Part shown: one piece after another, positions 36,568 through 45,660 of the stretch
Layout: every line of letters begins with the position of its first letter
Position numbering within the stretch: the stretch's first letter is position 1
Source of the DNA: Marinifilum fragile JCM 15579
Lineage (GTDB): Bacteria > Bacteroidota > Bacteroidia > Bacteroidales > Marinifilaceae
DNA length: 64,000 nucleotides
Direction of reading: 5' to 3'
Assembly (NCBI RefSeq): GCF_001310955.1
Contig: NZ_BAZX01000019.1
Coordinates: 1 to 64,000, forward strand
The notes under the pieces: generated by a model
Seen by the model: only the letters and a program-made list of their open reading frames with translations
Told to the model about the DNA's origin: nothing
Database searches by the model: none
Made by a program: the position numbers and the translations under genes

Positions 36568-36640
36568 GGTACCATAGCTCAGTTGGTAGAGCAATGGACT
36601 GAAAATCCATGTGTCCCTGGTTCGATTCCAGGTGGTACCA
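36568..36640 (+). tRNA. tRNA-Phe (GAA), copy 1
   Basis: This 73-base cloverleaf has acceptor GGTACCA/TGGTACC, D-arm GCTCAGTTGGTAGAGC, anticodon stem TGGA/TCCA with loop containing GAA at 36601-36603, and T-arm CCTGGTTCGATTCCAGG. Discriminator A is present and CCA is not encoded. It is identical to copies 2 and 3. Confidence 0.97.
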
Positions 36641-36672
36641 CAACTTTTTTCTTCGAGTAATTAATACCAAGG

Positions 36673-36745
36673 GGTACCATAGCTCAGTTGGTAGAGCAAT
36701 GGACTGAAAATCCATGTGTCCCTGGTTCGATTCCAGGTGGTACCA
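36673..36745 (+). tRNA. tRNA-Phe (GAA), copy 2
   Basis: It is identical in sequence to copy 1 and begins 32 bases after that copy ends, presumably on the same transcript. A terminator follows directly. Confidence 0.97.
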
Positions 36746-36747
36746 CG

Positions 36748-36777
36748 AAAAAAGCCGATCAAACGATCGGCTTTTTT
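36748..36777. terminator. Terminator after the tRNA-Phe pair (bidirectional)
   Basis: The stem is AAAAGCCGATC/GATCGGCTTTT with loop AAAC, with A-rich and T-rich flanks on both sides. It serves the tRNAs on the plus strand and the S41 protease gene, which ends at 36792, on the minus strand. Confidence 0.9.
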
Positions 36778-36791
36778 GTATCTTAAACTTT

Positions 36792-38090
36792 TTAGTTTGC
36801 GTCAATCAATAAATCAAATCCTTTCTTTTTAAACTCTCTCTCGGTTATAGATAAAGATTTGGCTGCAGTAATAGCTGGGAAATTACCTTGGTTAATGTAT
36901 TGGAGTGCTGCTTGAAGATTGCTCTCCTCGGGATCACCAAAATCACGACTTAAATCGTCAGAAATTTCAAAATCAACAGGAATTCCATCAAAATAATCTC
37001 CTTCATCATTTGCATTGGTAATCGAAAAACTAATTGGGACAATGGCCAAATTAAAGTCAGGTTCTTCAAAAACATACATTCCTACAGGTTTTCCATGCGT
37101 TTTACTGCCAATTAAAATTACGTTATCATTGCCTAAATATGGTTTTAAACCATTAATTACCATTTCGCTGGCCGATGCAGTTCTGTCTGTTGTAATTATG
37201 AAAACTCTTTCAAAACTATAGGCAGATGATTGGTTGCTAAAGGCATATGTGAAATTTTCATCACTTTTGGAATCATTATGGAATACTTTGGAGTAAATTT
37301 TTCCTTCGTAAAGATTTCCAGTAATTAAACTTGAAAGCTGATTTGATATGGTTGTACTACCTCCACCATTGTAGCGTAAATCCAAAACCAATTCTTTTGC
37401 CGCATTGGTTTTAAAATAATCAAAAGCTTCATTCAAGGCATCTTCTGAACTTCCCAGAAAACTATCAAATGCTAGATAAGCTACATTTGTACCTTCGTAA
37501 TTAATTACCTCTCTTTTTAGTACCGAGTTTTGATCTATTTCCTGTTGACTTGCGGTAATTTCCTTTTGTTCTCCTAAATTGTTTTCAAATATAAATGTTG
37601 AAGTATTCTTATCTAATTCATTCAAAACATCATCTTCAGTTAAATCTGCAATATTTAGTCCGTTGATGTTTATCAATTTCCATCCTCGGGTAATTCCTTT
37701 TGAAGCAAGGGGAGATTCATCGAAAATCAATTTTACTCTAAGGTTATCTTCTGAATCATATTTGAATGCCAAACCATATCCTTTATATGTTCCGTTTTCA
37801 AGATATGCAATCAATGCATCAAGGTTAGCAATATAGCTCCATCTATCTTGGTTCACTAGTAGGTCTTCAAAATATTTATTTACATCCGAATAGCTGGAAG
37901 AATTGATATTGGGTAGTTCTTCATTCCACAAATACCATTCACTCATTGTTTTGTCGATAGTTTCGTAAATGGTTTTGGTTTCTCTTTCATAGTTATTATT
38001 GTCATCATCGCTGCAGGCAATAATAAATGAAGAGAAGATAAAAAGAGAAAGGAAAAACTTAAATGATTTGAATAATCTATTTTCAGTCAT
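36792..38090 (-). CDS. S41 family C-terminal-processing-like peptidase, lipoprotein
   Basis: The protein has 432 residues with lipobox IIAC (Cys26), followed by an Asp/Asn-rich linker. The N-terminal cap has YLWNEELP. A PDZ-like region (about 100-165) contains SKGITRGWKLININGLNI. The catalytic core has LDLRYNGGGS, the catalytic Ser in TASASEMVINGL and the catalytic Lys in GSKTHGKPVG. It is an extracytoplasmic serine protease of the tail-specific/tricorn-core group; the substrate is unknown. It lies between the second and third tRNA-Phe genes on the opposite strand. Confidence 0.9.
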   Translation of the reverse strand: MTENRLFKSFKFFLSLFIFSSFIIACSDDDNNNYERETKTIYETIDKTMSEWYLWNEELPNINSSSYSDVNKYFEDLLVNQDRWSYIANLDALIAYLENGTYKGYGLAFKYDSEDNLRVKLIFDESPLASKGITRGWKLININGLNIADLTEDDVLNELDKNTSTFIFENNLGEQKEITASQQEIDQNSVLKREVINYEGTNVAYLAFDSFLGSSEDALNEAFDYFKTNAAKELVLDLRYNGGGSTTISNQLSSLITGNLYEGKIYSKVFHNDSKSDENFTYAFSNQSSAYSFERVFIITTDRTASASEMVINGLKPYLGNDNVILIGSKTHGKPVGMYVFEEPDFNLAIVPISFSITNANDEGDYFDGIPVDFEISDDLSRDFGDPEESNLQAALQYINQGNFPAITAAKSLSITEREFKKKGFDLLIDAN

Positions 38091-38286
38091 CGATTTGGAG
38101 ATTTAGTGATTAATGAACGGATATAAAAATAACAAAAACTATACCTATTATTTAAACGAGCCATAAGAATACGTATTGCATAAAAAATAAATATTTGAAA
38201 TTAATCTAAATTGCGACGAAAAAATTGATTTTGAAGTATTTTCAGAAATGTATTTGCATTTTTCGTAAGTGTGCATCATAAATTAT

Positions 38287-38316
38287 TTTGTAGAAAAGGA
38301 TTTTTGCTTACTTTTG
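38287..38316 (+). promoter_or_regulatory. Promoter of tRNA-Phe copy 3
   Basis: TTTG at 38287-38290 and TACTTTTG at 38309-38316 have the same 18-base gap and the same -7 sequence as the promoter of copy 1. Confidence 0.65.
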
Positions 38317-38333
38317 TAGCACCAAAAACAAAG

Positions 38334-38406
38334 GGTACCATAGCTCAGTTGGTAGAGCAATGGACTGAAAATCCATGTGTCCCTGGTTCGATTCCAGGTG
38401 GTACCA
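38334..38406 (+). tRNA. tRNA-Phe (GAA), copy 3
   Basis: It is identical to copies 1 and 2 over all 73 bases, including anticodon GAA. It has its own promoter and a terminator that is nearly the same as the one after copy 2, so promoter, tRNA and terminator look duplicated as one module. Confidence 0.97.
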
Positions 38407-38408
38407 CG

Positions 38409-38434
38409 AAAGCCGATCATTTGATCGGCTTTTT
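38409..38434 (+). terminator. Terminator after tRNA-Phe copy 3
   Basis: AAAGCCGATC/GATCGGCTTT with loop ATTT, followed by T residues. The stem is the same as in the terminator at 36748. Confidence 0.9.
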
Positions 38435-38648
38435 GTATTTTATTGAGAAGAAGACTTCCCTATTCGTGTTTTTTCTCAATTTCTGATACTTATTCTGTTC
38501 GTCTTTGAACAATTTTCAAATTACAAACGTTTTCGATCTAAAATAAAGACTCTCAATTGTCTAAGTGCTTTTTTTATTAGAATTAATAAGATATTTTTGC
38601 ATGACTAAGATCAAGTAAAACAGAATTTAAGATATAAAATACTTTAAA

Positions 38649-40178
38649 ATGGCAGATAGCAAAAAAGCTTTATTGATGATCCTTGACGGATGGGGGATCG
38701 GGGACAAATCGAATGCAGATGTGATTTCTTCAGTTGCAACTCCTTATATGGATAGCTTATTGGAAAAATATCCAAATTCGCAATTGCAAGCTGCAGGCAG
38801 ATTTGTTGGGTTACCTGAAGGACAGATGGGTAACTCAGAAGTAGGTCACTTAAATATTGGAGCAGGACGTGTTGTTTACCAGGATTTGGTAAAAATCAAT
38901 ATGGCTGTTGAGCAAGATACTCTAAAGGATAACGAGCAAGTTGTTAAAGCATTTACTCACGCTAAAGAAAATGGAAAGAAAGTTCATTTAATCGGTTTGA
39001 TTGGTGATGGTGGAGTTCATTCTTTAAGTAAGCACGCTTTGGCTCTTTGTGATGCTGTAAAAGCATTTGGAGTGGAAGATGTATTCGTACATGGTTTAAC
39101 GGATGGACGTGATACTGACCCTAAATCAGGATTGGATTTCGTTAAGACTTTCGTAAATGATATTACAAGCAAAGGAACAGCAAAATTTGCTTCTTTAATT
39201 GGTCGCTACTATGGTATGGATCGCGATAGTAACTGGGATCGTGTGAAGTTGGCCTACAATCTTTACACTAAAGGTGAAGGTAAAGCTACTACAGATGTTG
39301 TTGCTGCTATCGAGGAATCATATGCAGAAGGTGTAACCGATGAGTTTATCAAACCAGTTGTGGTGGTTGATGAAGCTGGTGCTCCTTTGGCTAAAATCGA
39401 AGAAGGCGATGTAGTGATTTGTTTTAACTTCCGTACCGACCGTTTGCGTCAAATGACAACTGTATTCACTCAGGAAGACAAGCAGGAATTCGGAATGCAT
39501 ACCATGAATGTGGAGTGGTACACAATGACTTGTTACAATGCTAACTTTAAAGGTGTGAATGTAATCTACGATAAGGAGAACGTTCAGAACACAATGGGTG
39601 AAGTTGTGTCAGCAGCTGGTAAGAAGCAAATTCGTATTGCTGAAACTGAAAAGTATGCTCACGTAACATTCTTCTTCTCAGGCGGTCGTGAAGATGAGTT
39701 CGAAGGTGAAAGCCGTTTATTGGTTGCATCTCCAAAAGTGGCTACTTACGATCTTCAACCAGAAATGTCAGCTCCTGAAGTTGCAGATAAAATTACCGCT
39801 GAGTTGAATGCTCAATCGGCAGATTTTGTTTGTTTGAATTTCGCTAATGGCGATATGGTTGGACACACAGGTGTGTATGAAGCGATTTCAAAAGCTGTTC
39901 AGGCTGTAGACAAGTGTGTAGAACAAGTTGTTGAAGCTGCAAAAGCAAACGGATACGATGTAATCATTATTGCTGATCATGGCAATGCTGATTTTGCAGT
40001 AAATGCTGATGGTTCTCCAAATACAGCTCACTCATTAAATCCGGTTCCTTGTATTTGGGTAACTGAAAATCCAAAAGAATTGGAGAATGGTATTTTGGCT
40101 GATGTTGCACCAACTTTGTTGGATATTATGGGCATTGAGAAGCCAGAGGATATGACTGGAAAATCTTTGATAAAATAA
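38649..40178 (+). CDS. gpmI: 2,3-bisphosphoglycerate-independent phosphoglycerate mutase
   Basis: This enzyme interconverts 3- and 2-phosphoglycerate in glycolysis and gluconeogenesis. The protein has 509 residues, the usual length. It starts with [17 protein letters not shown] (metal-binding Asp); the phosphorylated Ser is in [14 protein letters not shown]. The [16 protein letters not shown] and [14 protein letters not shown] motifs complete the two Mn sites. It stands alone, with a strong terminator downstream. Confidence 0.97.
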   Translation: MADSKKALLMILDGWGIGDKSNADVISSVATPYMDSLLEKYPNSQLQAAGRFVGLPEGQMGNSEVGHLNIGAGRVVYQDLVKINMAVEQDTLKDNEQVVKAFTHAKENGKKVHLIGLIGDGGVHSLSKHALALCDAVKAFGVEDVFVHGLTDGRDTDPKSGLDFVKTFVNDITSKGTAKFASLIGRYYGMDRDSNWDRVKLAYNLYTKGEGKATTDVVAAIEESYAEGVTDEFIKPVVVVDEAGAPLAKIEEGDVVICFNFRTDRLRQMTTVFTQEDKQEFGMHTMNVEWYTMTCYNANFKGVNVIYDKENVQNTMGEVVSAAGKKQIRIAETEKYAHVTFFFSGGREDEFEGESRLLVASPKVATYDLQPEMSAPEVADKITAELNAQSADFVCLNFANGDMVGHTGVYEAISKAVQAVDKCVEQVVEAAKANGYDVIIIADHGNADFAVNADGSPNTAHSLNPVPCIWVTENPKELENGILADVAPTLLDIMGIEKPEDMTGKSLIK

Positions 40179-40204
40179 AAGATTGTAACCGTATATAAAA
40201 CATT

Positions 40205-40240
40205 CCGTACTATCTTTGCACGATAGTGCGGATTTTTTTA
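40205..40240 (+). terminator. Terminator of gpmI
   Basis: CCGTACTATC pairs with GATAGTGCGG (one G-U pair) around the loop TTTGCAC, followed by a T-run. The stem contains TATCTTTG, which also resembles a -7 box, but the terminator reading is stronger. Confidence 0.8.
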
Positions 40241-40274
40241 TTCGTATAACTGATACAATTTAAATAGGGAAATA

Positions 40275-40856
40275 GTGTTACAGATAGGAAAAGCCATAGT
40301 TAGTCTTGATGTGATTGAGAAGAAGTTCATTTGCGACATTTCAAAATGTTGTGGAGCTTGTTGTGTTGAAGGAGATTCGGGAGCTCCGTTGGATGAGAAA
40401 GAAAAACAAATCATTGAAGATATCTATCCTGATATTAAAGAATATCTTACCGAAAGAGGAATAGAAGAAATCGAAAAGCAAGGAACAACAGTTATTGATA
40501 GCGATGGTGATTTGGTAACTCCTATAATCGATGGCAAGGAATGTGTCTATACAATTTTTGAGAATGGCAATGCCATGTGCGGGATCGAAAAAGCCTTTTT
40601 TGATGGAAAGATTTCGTATCGCAAACCGATTTCCTGTCAGTTATATCCTATACGAATTGATAAGTATGCGGAGTTTGACGCTGTGAATTACAACAAATGG
40701 GATATCTGTAAACCAGCTAGAGAGCTTGGGTTTAAAAATGGAACTCCAGTGTATAAATTTTTAAAAGAACCATTGATTCGTAAATATGGCGAAGATTGGT
40801 ATAACGAATTGGAATATGCAGCTGAGAATATTGGCGAAATCATGAAAATGCGATAA
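40275..40856 (+). CDS. DUF3109 family cysteine-rich protein
   Basis: The protein has 193 residues. The GTG start at 40275 gives the usual family beginning (MLQIGKAIVSLDVIEKKF). Conserved cysteines occur in DISKCCGACCVEGDSG, GKECVYTIF, NAMCGIEKAF, ISCQLYPIRI and WDICKPA, a pattern like the YkgJ-type zinc or iron-sulfur cysteine-cluster proteins. The function is unknown; a metal-binding role is inferred from the cysteines. It is a single gene between two terminators. Confidence 0.85.
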   Translation: MLQIGKAIVSLDVIEKKFICDISKCCGACCVEGDSGAPLDEKEKQIIEDIYPDIKEYLTERGIEEIEKQGTTVIDSDGDLVTPIIDGKECVYTIFENGNAMCGIEKAFFDGKISYRKPISCQLYPIRIDKYAEFDAVNYNKWDICKPARELGFKNGTPVYKFLKEPLIRKYGEDWYNELEYAAENIGEIMKMR

Positions 40857-40886
40857 TAGAATATATCACTATAATATTTTAAAGAA

Positions 40887-40915
40887 ACAGTGACCAGTTT
40901 GGTTGCTGTTTTTTG
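40887..40915 (+). terminator. Terminator after the DUF3109 gene
   Basis: AAACAGTGACC pairs with GGTTGCTGTTT (two wobble pairs), followed by T residues. The remaining 300 bases up to 41215 are AT-rich and show no gene or clear regulatory site. Confidence 0.7.
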
Positions 40916-41215
40916 TTTTACAAGGAGTAGTATTTCTAACAGGCTGTTTTATTAGATTAAAATATCTAATAAAACCTCATTCGGATATTTGACATTCTGC
41001 CAGTATAACATATATCTTGATATATATTAAAAATAAAAACAATTTAAAGTTTTTATAAGAGATCCGGGGACTAAAATATTTAAAAATACGAGTCACGTTA
41101 TAAAAAGACAGATGACTTAATTTGCTATAAATCCTGCAAGAACATATTTGTATTCTCGTGATCTATTGTATATTTACCTTTCGAAAATATTTAAATCCAA
41201 TAAACACACTTAAGT

Positions 41216-42589
41216 ATGGAAAATATTAAATCATATATCGAAGAGAATAAGGAACGATTCCTTGAGGAATTATTCGGATTAATTCGAATTCCTTCTATTA
41301 GTTCGATTGAGGCTCATAAGCCAGACATGTACAAAGCTGCAGAATACTGGAAGCAACTAATTTTAGATGCAGGTGCTGATAAAGCTGAAATTTTTGAAAC
41401 AGAAGGTAACCCAGTTACTTATGGTGAAAAAATTATCGATCCTAGTTTACCAACTGTAATGGTTTACGGTCATATGGATGTGATGCCAGTTGATCCAATC
41501 GATCTTTGGAATACTGATCCATTTGAGCCAGTAATTAAAGATGGTAAAATTTGGGCTCGTGGTGCTGATGATGATAAAGGACAGGCTTTCATGCATGCGA
41601 AAGCTTTCGAATACATGATTAAGAACGACTGTCTTCCATGTAACGTGAAGTTCATGATTGAAGGTGAAGAGGAAGTAGGTTCTCCAAACCTTCCTAAGTT
41701 CTGTGAAGATCACAAGGAAATGTTACAAGCTGACGTAATTTTGGTTTCTGATACTGGAATGATTGCTCCGGATATACCATCTATTACAACAGGTCTTCGT
41801 GGCTTAATGTACTGGGAAGTTGAAGTTACAGGTCCTAACCGTGATCTTCACTCAGGATTGTTTGGTGGTGCTGTAGCAAATCCAATCAACGTATTGGCAA
41901 AAATGATTACTCAAATGGTTGATGAGAATGGTCATATTACCATTCCTGGATTCTATGATGATGTAATCGAAGTATCAAAAGAAGAAAGAGCTATGATGGC
42001 TGAAGCTCCATTCAATGTGGAAGAGTACAAAAAAGCAATTGATGTGAAAGCTTTAGCAGGTGAAAAAGGATATACTCCATCGGAGCACACAGGTATCCGT
42101 CCATCATTTGATGTTTGTGGTATTTGGGGTGGTTACATTGGAGAAGGTGCAAAAACTGTACTTCCTTCAAAAGCTCATGCAAAGATTTCTACTCGTTTGG
42201 TTCCAAACCAAAACTGGGAAAAGATTTCTGTTCTTTTCAAAGAGCATTTCGAAGCAATTGCTCCTGATTGTGTTAAAGTGGAAGTTACTCCATTGCATGG
42301 TGGTCAAGGATATGTTTGTCCAATAGATTTCCCAGCGTATATTGCAGCTGAAAAAGCTTACACTGAGGTTTATGGAAAGCGTCCTGTTCCTGTACGTTCA
42401 GGAGGATCTATTCCAATCATTTCTTCTTTCGAAGAGATTTTGGGTATTAAATCAGTGTTGATGGGATTCGGTTTGGAAAGTGATGCAATTCACTCGCCAA
42501 ATGAAAACTATCCATTGGAGCAATTCTTTAATGGAATCAATACAATTCCTTTGTTCTACAAGCATTACGCTGAATTATTAAAAAAATAG
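41216..42589 (+). CDS. M20 family dipeptidase (CNDP-like)
   Basis: This cytoplasmic di-zinc exopeptidase of 457 residues cleaves dipeptides. Metal ligands are in VMVYGHMDVMPVD, RGADDDKGQ, EGEEEVGS and SDTGM, and the last His is in SDAIHSPNENYPLEQF. The dimerisation (lid) domain is about residues 200-350, with DLHSGLFGGAVANP. The sequence fits the PepV/CNDP-type clan MH family. It has a long AT-rich upstream region and a clear terminator downstream, so it is monocistronic. Confidence 0.93.
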   Translation: MENIKSYIEENKERFLEELFGLIRIPSISSIEAHKPDMYKAAEYWKQLILDAGADKAEIFETEGNPVTYGEKIIDPSLPTVMVYGHMDVMPVDPIDLWNTDPFEPVIKDGKIWARGADDDKGQAFMHAKAFEYMIKNDCLPCNVKFMIEGEEEVGSPNLPKFCEDHKEMLQADVILVSDTGMIAPDIPSITTGLRGLMYWEVEVTGPNRDLHSGLFGGAVANPINVLAKMITQMVDENGHITIPGFYDDVIEVSKEERAMMAEAPFNVEEYKKAIDVKALAGEKGYTPSEHTGIRPSFDVCGIWGGYIGEGAKTVLPSKAHAKISTRLVPNQNWEKISVLFKEHFEAIAPDCVKVEVTPLHGGQGYVCPIDFPAYIAAEKAYTEVYGKRPVPVRSGGSIPIISSFEEILGIKSVLMGFGLESDAIHSPNENYPLEQFFNGINTIPLFYKHYAELLKK

Positions 42590-42610
42590 TTCGTTAAATG
42601 ACTATAAATT

Positions 42611-42643
42611 AAGGGTATTTCAATTAGAAATACCCTTTTTTAT
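42611..42643 (+). terminator. Terminator of the dipeptidase gene
   Basis: AAGGGTATTTC/GAAATACCCTT with a short AATTA loop and a following T-run. Confidence 0.9.
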
Positions 42644-42888
42644 TGGAATTCACATTTTGGTATGATAACTTTGCATTCTGCTATAAAGTATGCGACATTC
42701 GTCAGAATATTTAGAATATAATTATTATATTTCCTATGTAAATGAATTGAAGGATTCGATATGTATTGATAATATTGGATTTAGTCATATTTATAGCTAA
42801 ATTAGTAGTAAGATCTTTTGTGTGATTTGATTCTCAATTTATCGTAAATTAAACATGAAGATAGGCAGGGATTATCAGAGATCATACA
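42643..42888 (+). promoter_or_regulatory. Leader of the GntR regulator gene: promoter and candidate autoregulatory operator
   Basis: TTG at 42643-42645 and TAACTTTG at 42666-42673 fit the -33/-7 promoter pattern, giving a leader of about 230 bases before the regulator. Close to the start codon, ATCATACA at 42881-42888 is the reverse complement of the TGTATGAT motif also found in front of the murK-murQ and amidase genes. This suggests the regulator binds its own leader. The rest of the 311-base spacer shows nothing else. Confidence 0.4.
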
Positions 42889-42909
42889 AGTCGAAGTAAA
42901 TTGACATAC

Positions 42910-43626
42910 ATGGACGAAATTTTTGGAAAAATAGGTACGGCGCAAACTCTCAGTCAAAAAATTGAGCGTCGAATTGAGGAAGCAATTCGACAAAAAAAAT
43001 TACTTGTCGGAACAAAGTTGCCTTCGGAACGTGAACTTTGCGAAATGTTTGCAGTTAGTAGAACGGCTTTGCGTGAGGCATTACGTCGATTAAGTGCAAG
43101 AGGATTAATTCAAATCAAGAAGGGTAGTGGAATGTTCGTTAGTGAACTGAAGATTGAAGATGCAATTGAATCTTTGAATCTATATTACGACCTAAGTTTT
43201 GATAGCGGTTTGATTTCTCAGATTATTGAAGTTCGTAGAGTTTTTGAACCTGAAATTGCAAGAATTGCAGCTACGAATAGAACGGATGAAGATTTAGCTG
43301 TATTAAATAGAAATATTGCAGATCTTGCCGATTGTGATCCTGATAATACGCAATTGGAGGCTGACATCATCAATAAGTTTCACTTAAATGTAGCCAAAGC
43401 AACAGGTAATAAGGTGATGATTATTTCGATGGAACCTATCTATTCATTACTACCAAGAATGCGTAATCTCATTTATGCCAATGTTGACGGCGAAAAGGAT
43501 TTTACTATAAAAGCACATCGTGCAATTTTTGAGGCCATTCGAGATAAGGATGGAGAGCGAGCTTATAAAGAAATGGCTGGACAAATTGATCGTACCTTAG
43601 AAATATATACTCAATATTTGAAGTAA
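42910..43626 (+). CDS. GntR/FadR-family (FCD domain) transcriptional regulator, likely of cell-wall sugar recycling
   Basis: The protein has 238 residues from the ATG at 42910 (an in-frame TTG is nine bases upstream). The N-terminal winged helix (about 12-75) has the typical LPSERELCEMFAVSRTALREALRRL. The C-terminal FCD effector domain (about 90-235) has EVRRVFEPEIARIAA, with conserved Asp/His metal-binding positions (FHLNVAKATGN, KAHRAIFEAI). FCD regulators respond to carboxylates, sugar acids or fatty acyl groups; MurNAc-type ligands would fit the neighbouring murQ/murK genes but are inference. It converges with murQ across a shared terminator. Confidence 0.88.
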   Translation: MDEIFGKIGTAQTLSQKIERRIEEAIRQKKLLVGTKLPSERELCEMFAVSRTALREALRRLSARGLIQIKKGSGMFVSELKIEDAIESLNLYYDLSFDSGLISQIIEVRRVFEPEIARIAATNRTDEDLAVLNRNIADLADCDPDNTQLEADIINKFHLNVAKATGNKVMIISMEPIYSLLPRMRNLIYANVDGEKDFTIKAHRAIFEAIRDKDGERAYKEMAGQIDRTLEIYTQYLK

Positions 43627-43646
43627 CTCTCGAAGTTTGGGTAAAT

Positions 43647-43688
43647 GAAAAGCGGAGTTTGAAAATAATTTTTCAGACTCCGCTTTTC
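43647..43688. terminator. Bidirectional terminator between the regulator and murQ
   Basis: GAAAAGCGGAGT..TGAAAA pairs with TTTTCA.ACTCCGCTTTTC around TAAT, forming an 18-bp stem with one mismatch. It ends the regulator transcript on one strand and murK-murQ on the other. Confidence 0.85.
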
Positions 43689-43711
43689 GTATTTATGTGT
43701 GTGGTACTTAT

Positions 43712-44548
43712 TTAAGATTTCTTATAAGCTTCAATTGCTTTCTTTACAGAACCATGTTCAAGTAATAAACTTTTGGAGGTTTCTTTATCAAGTTTTAATT
43801 CTTCCATAATCATTAAGGTCCCTCTTTCAACTAACTTTTTATTGGTCAGTTGCATGTTTACCATTTTGTTTCCTTTTACTCTTCCTAGTTTAATCATTAG
43901 ACTAGTTGTGATCATGTTCAGGATCATTTTTTGAGCAGTTCCGGCTTTCAGTCTTGTGCTTCCTGTTACGAATTCTGGACCTACAACGGCTTCAATAACA
44001 ATTTCAGCTTCTTTTGATACTGGAGAATCAGGATTACAAGTAATGCAAGCAGTAAGTAATCCATTTTCTTTAGCCTTCTTAACACCACCAATAACATATG
44101 GAGTTGTTCCAGATGCTGCAATCCCTAAAACTGAATCATTTTCATTGATATCGTAATCTTGCAGTTCTTGCCATGCTTTTTCAGGATCATCTTCTGCAGA
44201 CTCAACGGCGCTTCTTAATGCTTTTTCTCCTCCAGCAATTAAACCAATCACAATATTAGCAGGTACACCAAATGTTGGAGGCAGTTCAGAAGCATCAAGA
44301 ACACCAAGTCTACCACTTGTTCCCGCACCAAGGTAAAATAATCGTCCGCCTGATTTGATTCTGTCAATCAATAGACTTACAAATTTTTCTATTGCAGGAA
44401 TGGCTTTGTTAACAGCTAGGTGTATTTGTCCATCTTCCTGATTAATTCCATACAATAATTCACTTACCGACATTTTCTCCAGGTTGGAAAAGTTTGAAGG
44501 TGCTTCTGTTATTTTGTTGTTGGTTTTCTTATTTGGTGTGTTATTCAT
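43712..44548 (-). CDS. murQ: N-acetylmuramic acid 6-phosphate etherase
   Basis: This enzyme cleaves the lactyl ether of MurNAc-6-phosphate to give GlcNAc-6-phosphate and D-lactate. The protein has 278 residues with a SIS sugar-isomerase fold. The signature FYLGAGTSGRLGVLDASELPPTFG is at about 85-108, the catalytic Glu region is in SAVESAEDDPEKAWQEL, and GIAASGTTPYVIGG and TGSTRLKAGTAQKMILNM are family hallmarks. It is the second gene after the murK-like kinase, 10 bp apart on the minus strand. Confidence 0.96.
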   Translation of the reverse strand: MNNTPNKKTNNKITEAPSNFSNLEKMSVSELLYGINQEDGQIHLAVNKAIPAIEKFVSLLIDRIKSGGRLFYLGAGTSGRLGVLDASELPPTFGVPANIVIGLIAGGEKALRSAVESAEDDPEKAWQELQDYDINENDSVLGIAASGTTPYVIGGVKKAKENGLLTACITCNPDSPVSKEAEIVIEAVVGPEFVTGSTRLKAGTAQKMILNMITTSLMIKLGRVKGNKMVNMQLTNKKLVERGTLMIMEELKLDKETSKSLLLEHGSVKKAIEAYKKS

Positions 44549-44558
44549 GATTTAAATT

Positions 44559-45389
44559 TTATTCTGCAATATGGAATTCAATCAATCCTTCAAGCGGACT
44601 TTTGATGATTTTTCCAGTCTCTAAGTTTAATTTTTCGGCCACTTTATTTAATTCCTTCTTAAAATAGTATGCGATGCTACCAATAAAATGAATTGGAAGG
44701 CTTGAATGGCCATCATATTGTTTGATGTTTCGTTCAAAGAACTTAGTAAACTCTTCCTGAAGCAGGTTTGATACATATGGATGTTCAATATTCTCAGAAA
44801 GGAAAACTGTAAACTGTGCCAAAAATCGACTTGGTGCTTCTTCTCTGTAAACCTTATTAATGATATAAGCATATTCCAGGTCATGTTTTTTATAAAAAGA
44901 AGTAGTAATGTCTTCAGGAGCTACACCTTTTAATATGTCTGCAATAAGTCTTTTTCCCAGCACTGCACCACTTCCTTCATCTCCCAGAATATATCCTAAA
45001 GGATGAACATTGTGAGTGATGTCCTTACCATCATATAAGCATGAATTTGATCCTGTACCTATAATGCACGCAATTCCTTTTTCTCTTCCACATACCGATC
45101 TTGCAGCGGCAAGTACATCGCTATGAATTTCGCAAGATGCAGAAGGAAATACTTCCAACAATGCATCTTTCACCTTTTGTTTTGTTTCGTCAGTCGCACA
45201 ACCAGCACCATAAAAAAAGATTTGCTCAACTGAATGAAAATTTTCAAGTGATTTGATATTATCAATAATCGAACTGATGTCTTGGTGAAAAGGATTTATT
45301 CCCAAAGTCTGTTGTTGCTTTTGAATTTTGTCCTCTTTTAAAAGAACCCAGTCTGTTTTTGTTGATCCGCTTTCGGCAATTAAAATCAT
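44559..45389 (-). CDS. BadF/BadG-family sugar kinase (MurK/NagK-like)
   Basis: The ASKHA-fold kinase has 276 residues. The phosphate-1 loop is AESGSTKTDWVLL at the N-terminus, phosphate-2 is ACIIGTGSNSCLYDG, and the LGDEGSGAVLGK segment binds the nucleotide. This family includes the GlcNAc/MurNAc kinase MurK and N-acetylglucosamine kinases. Lying directly upstream of murQ, it most likely phosphorylates MurNAc and/or GlcNAc at O6 to feed MurQ and the NagB-LmbE protein. GlcNAc alone as substrate is the main alternative. Confidence 0.88.
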   Translation of the reverse strand: MILIAESGSTKTDWVLLKEDKIQKQQQTLGINPFHQDISSIIDNIKSLENFHSVEQIFFYGAGCATDETKQKVKDALLEVFPSASCEIHSDVLAAARSVCGREKGIACIIGTGSNSCLYDGKDITHNVHPLGYILGDEGSGAVLGKRLIADILKGVAPEDITTSFYKKHDLEYAYIINKVYREEAPSRFLAQFTVFLSENIEHPYVSNLLQEEFTKFFERNIKQYDGHSSLPIHFIGSIAYYFKKELNKVAEKLNLETGKIIKSPLEGLIEFHIAE

Positions 45390-45405
45390 ATCCGTTTTTA
45401 TTTTT

Positions 45406-45420
45406 ATAACATGTATGATG
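45406..45420 (-). promoter_or_regulatory. Candidate operator upstream of murK-murQ
   Basis: ATAACATGTATGATG lies 17 bases before the murK start codon. The ATGTATGAT part recurs as ATCATACAT at 47684, ATCATACA at 42881 and ATGTATGAC at 61813, all in regulatory spacers of the same locus. Confidence 0.35.
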
Positions 45421-45570
45421 AGTGTTGCAGAAAAATAAAATTACAAATTAATGAAGAGTTTGAGACAGCTTTTGTAATCCTTTTCAGGAATTGATTACTA
45501 TGAAAACCCTGTATTAAAAGGAACTTCATTTTCATGATACAAATATAGAAAAATAAATTCCATTGAAAAA

Positions 45571-45591
45571 GTATTATATAACATGTAATAC
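45571..45591 (+). promoter_or_regulatory. Candidate operator upstream of nagB-lmbE
   Basis: GTATTA and TAATAC form an inverted repeat with ACATGT between them, about 70 bases before the nagB-lmbE start. It shares ATAACATGTA with the site in front of murK. The two sites face the two divergent transcription units. Confidence 0.35.
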
Positions 45592-45660
45592 CAATTTTGG
45601 ATTTTTTGAATTTCTGTTCTATTTTTGATGCGAAAGTAATTTAAATCAGGAGTTAGCAAT

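Noticed and set aside
36488..36805. 105-codon minus-strand frame over the tRNA-Phe pair
   Set aside because: Its translation contains the same phrase twice because it is read through the two identical tRNAs; not a gene.
40211..40218. Promoter -7 element TATCTTTG before the DUF3109 gene
   Set aside because: The sequence lies in the stem of a good terminator for gpmI and lacks a well-spaced -33 TTG.
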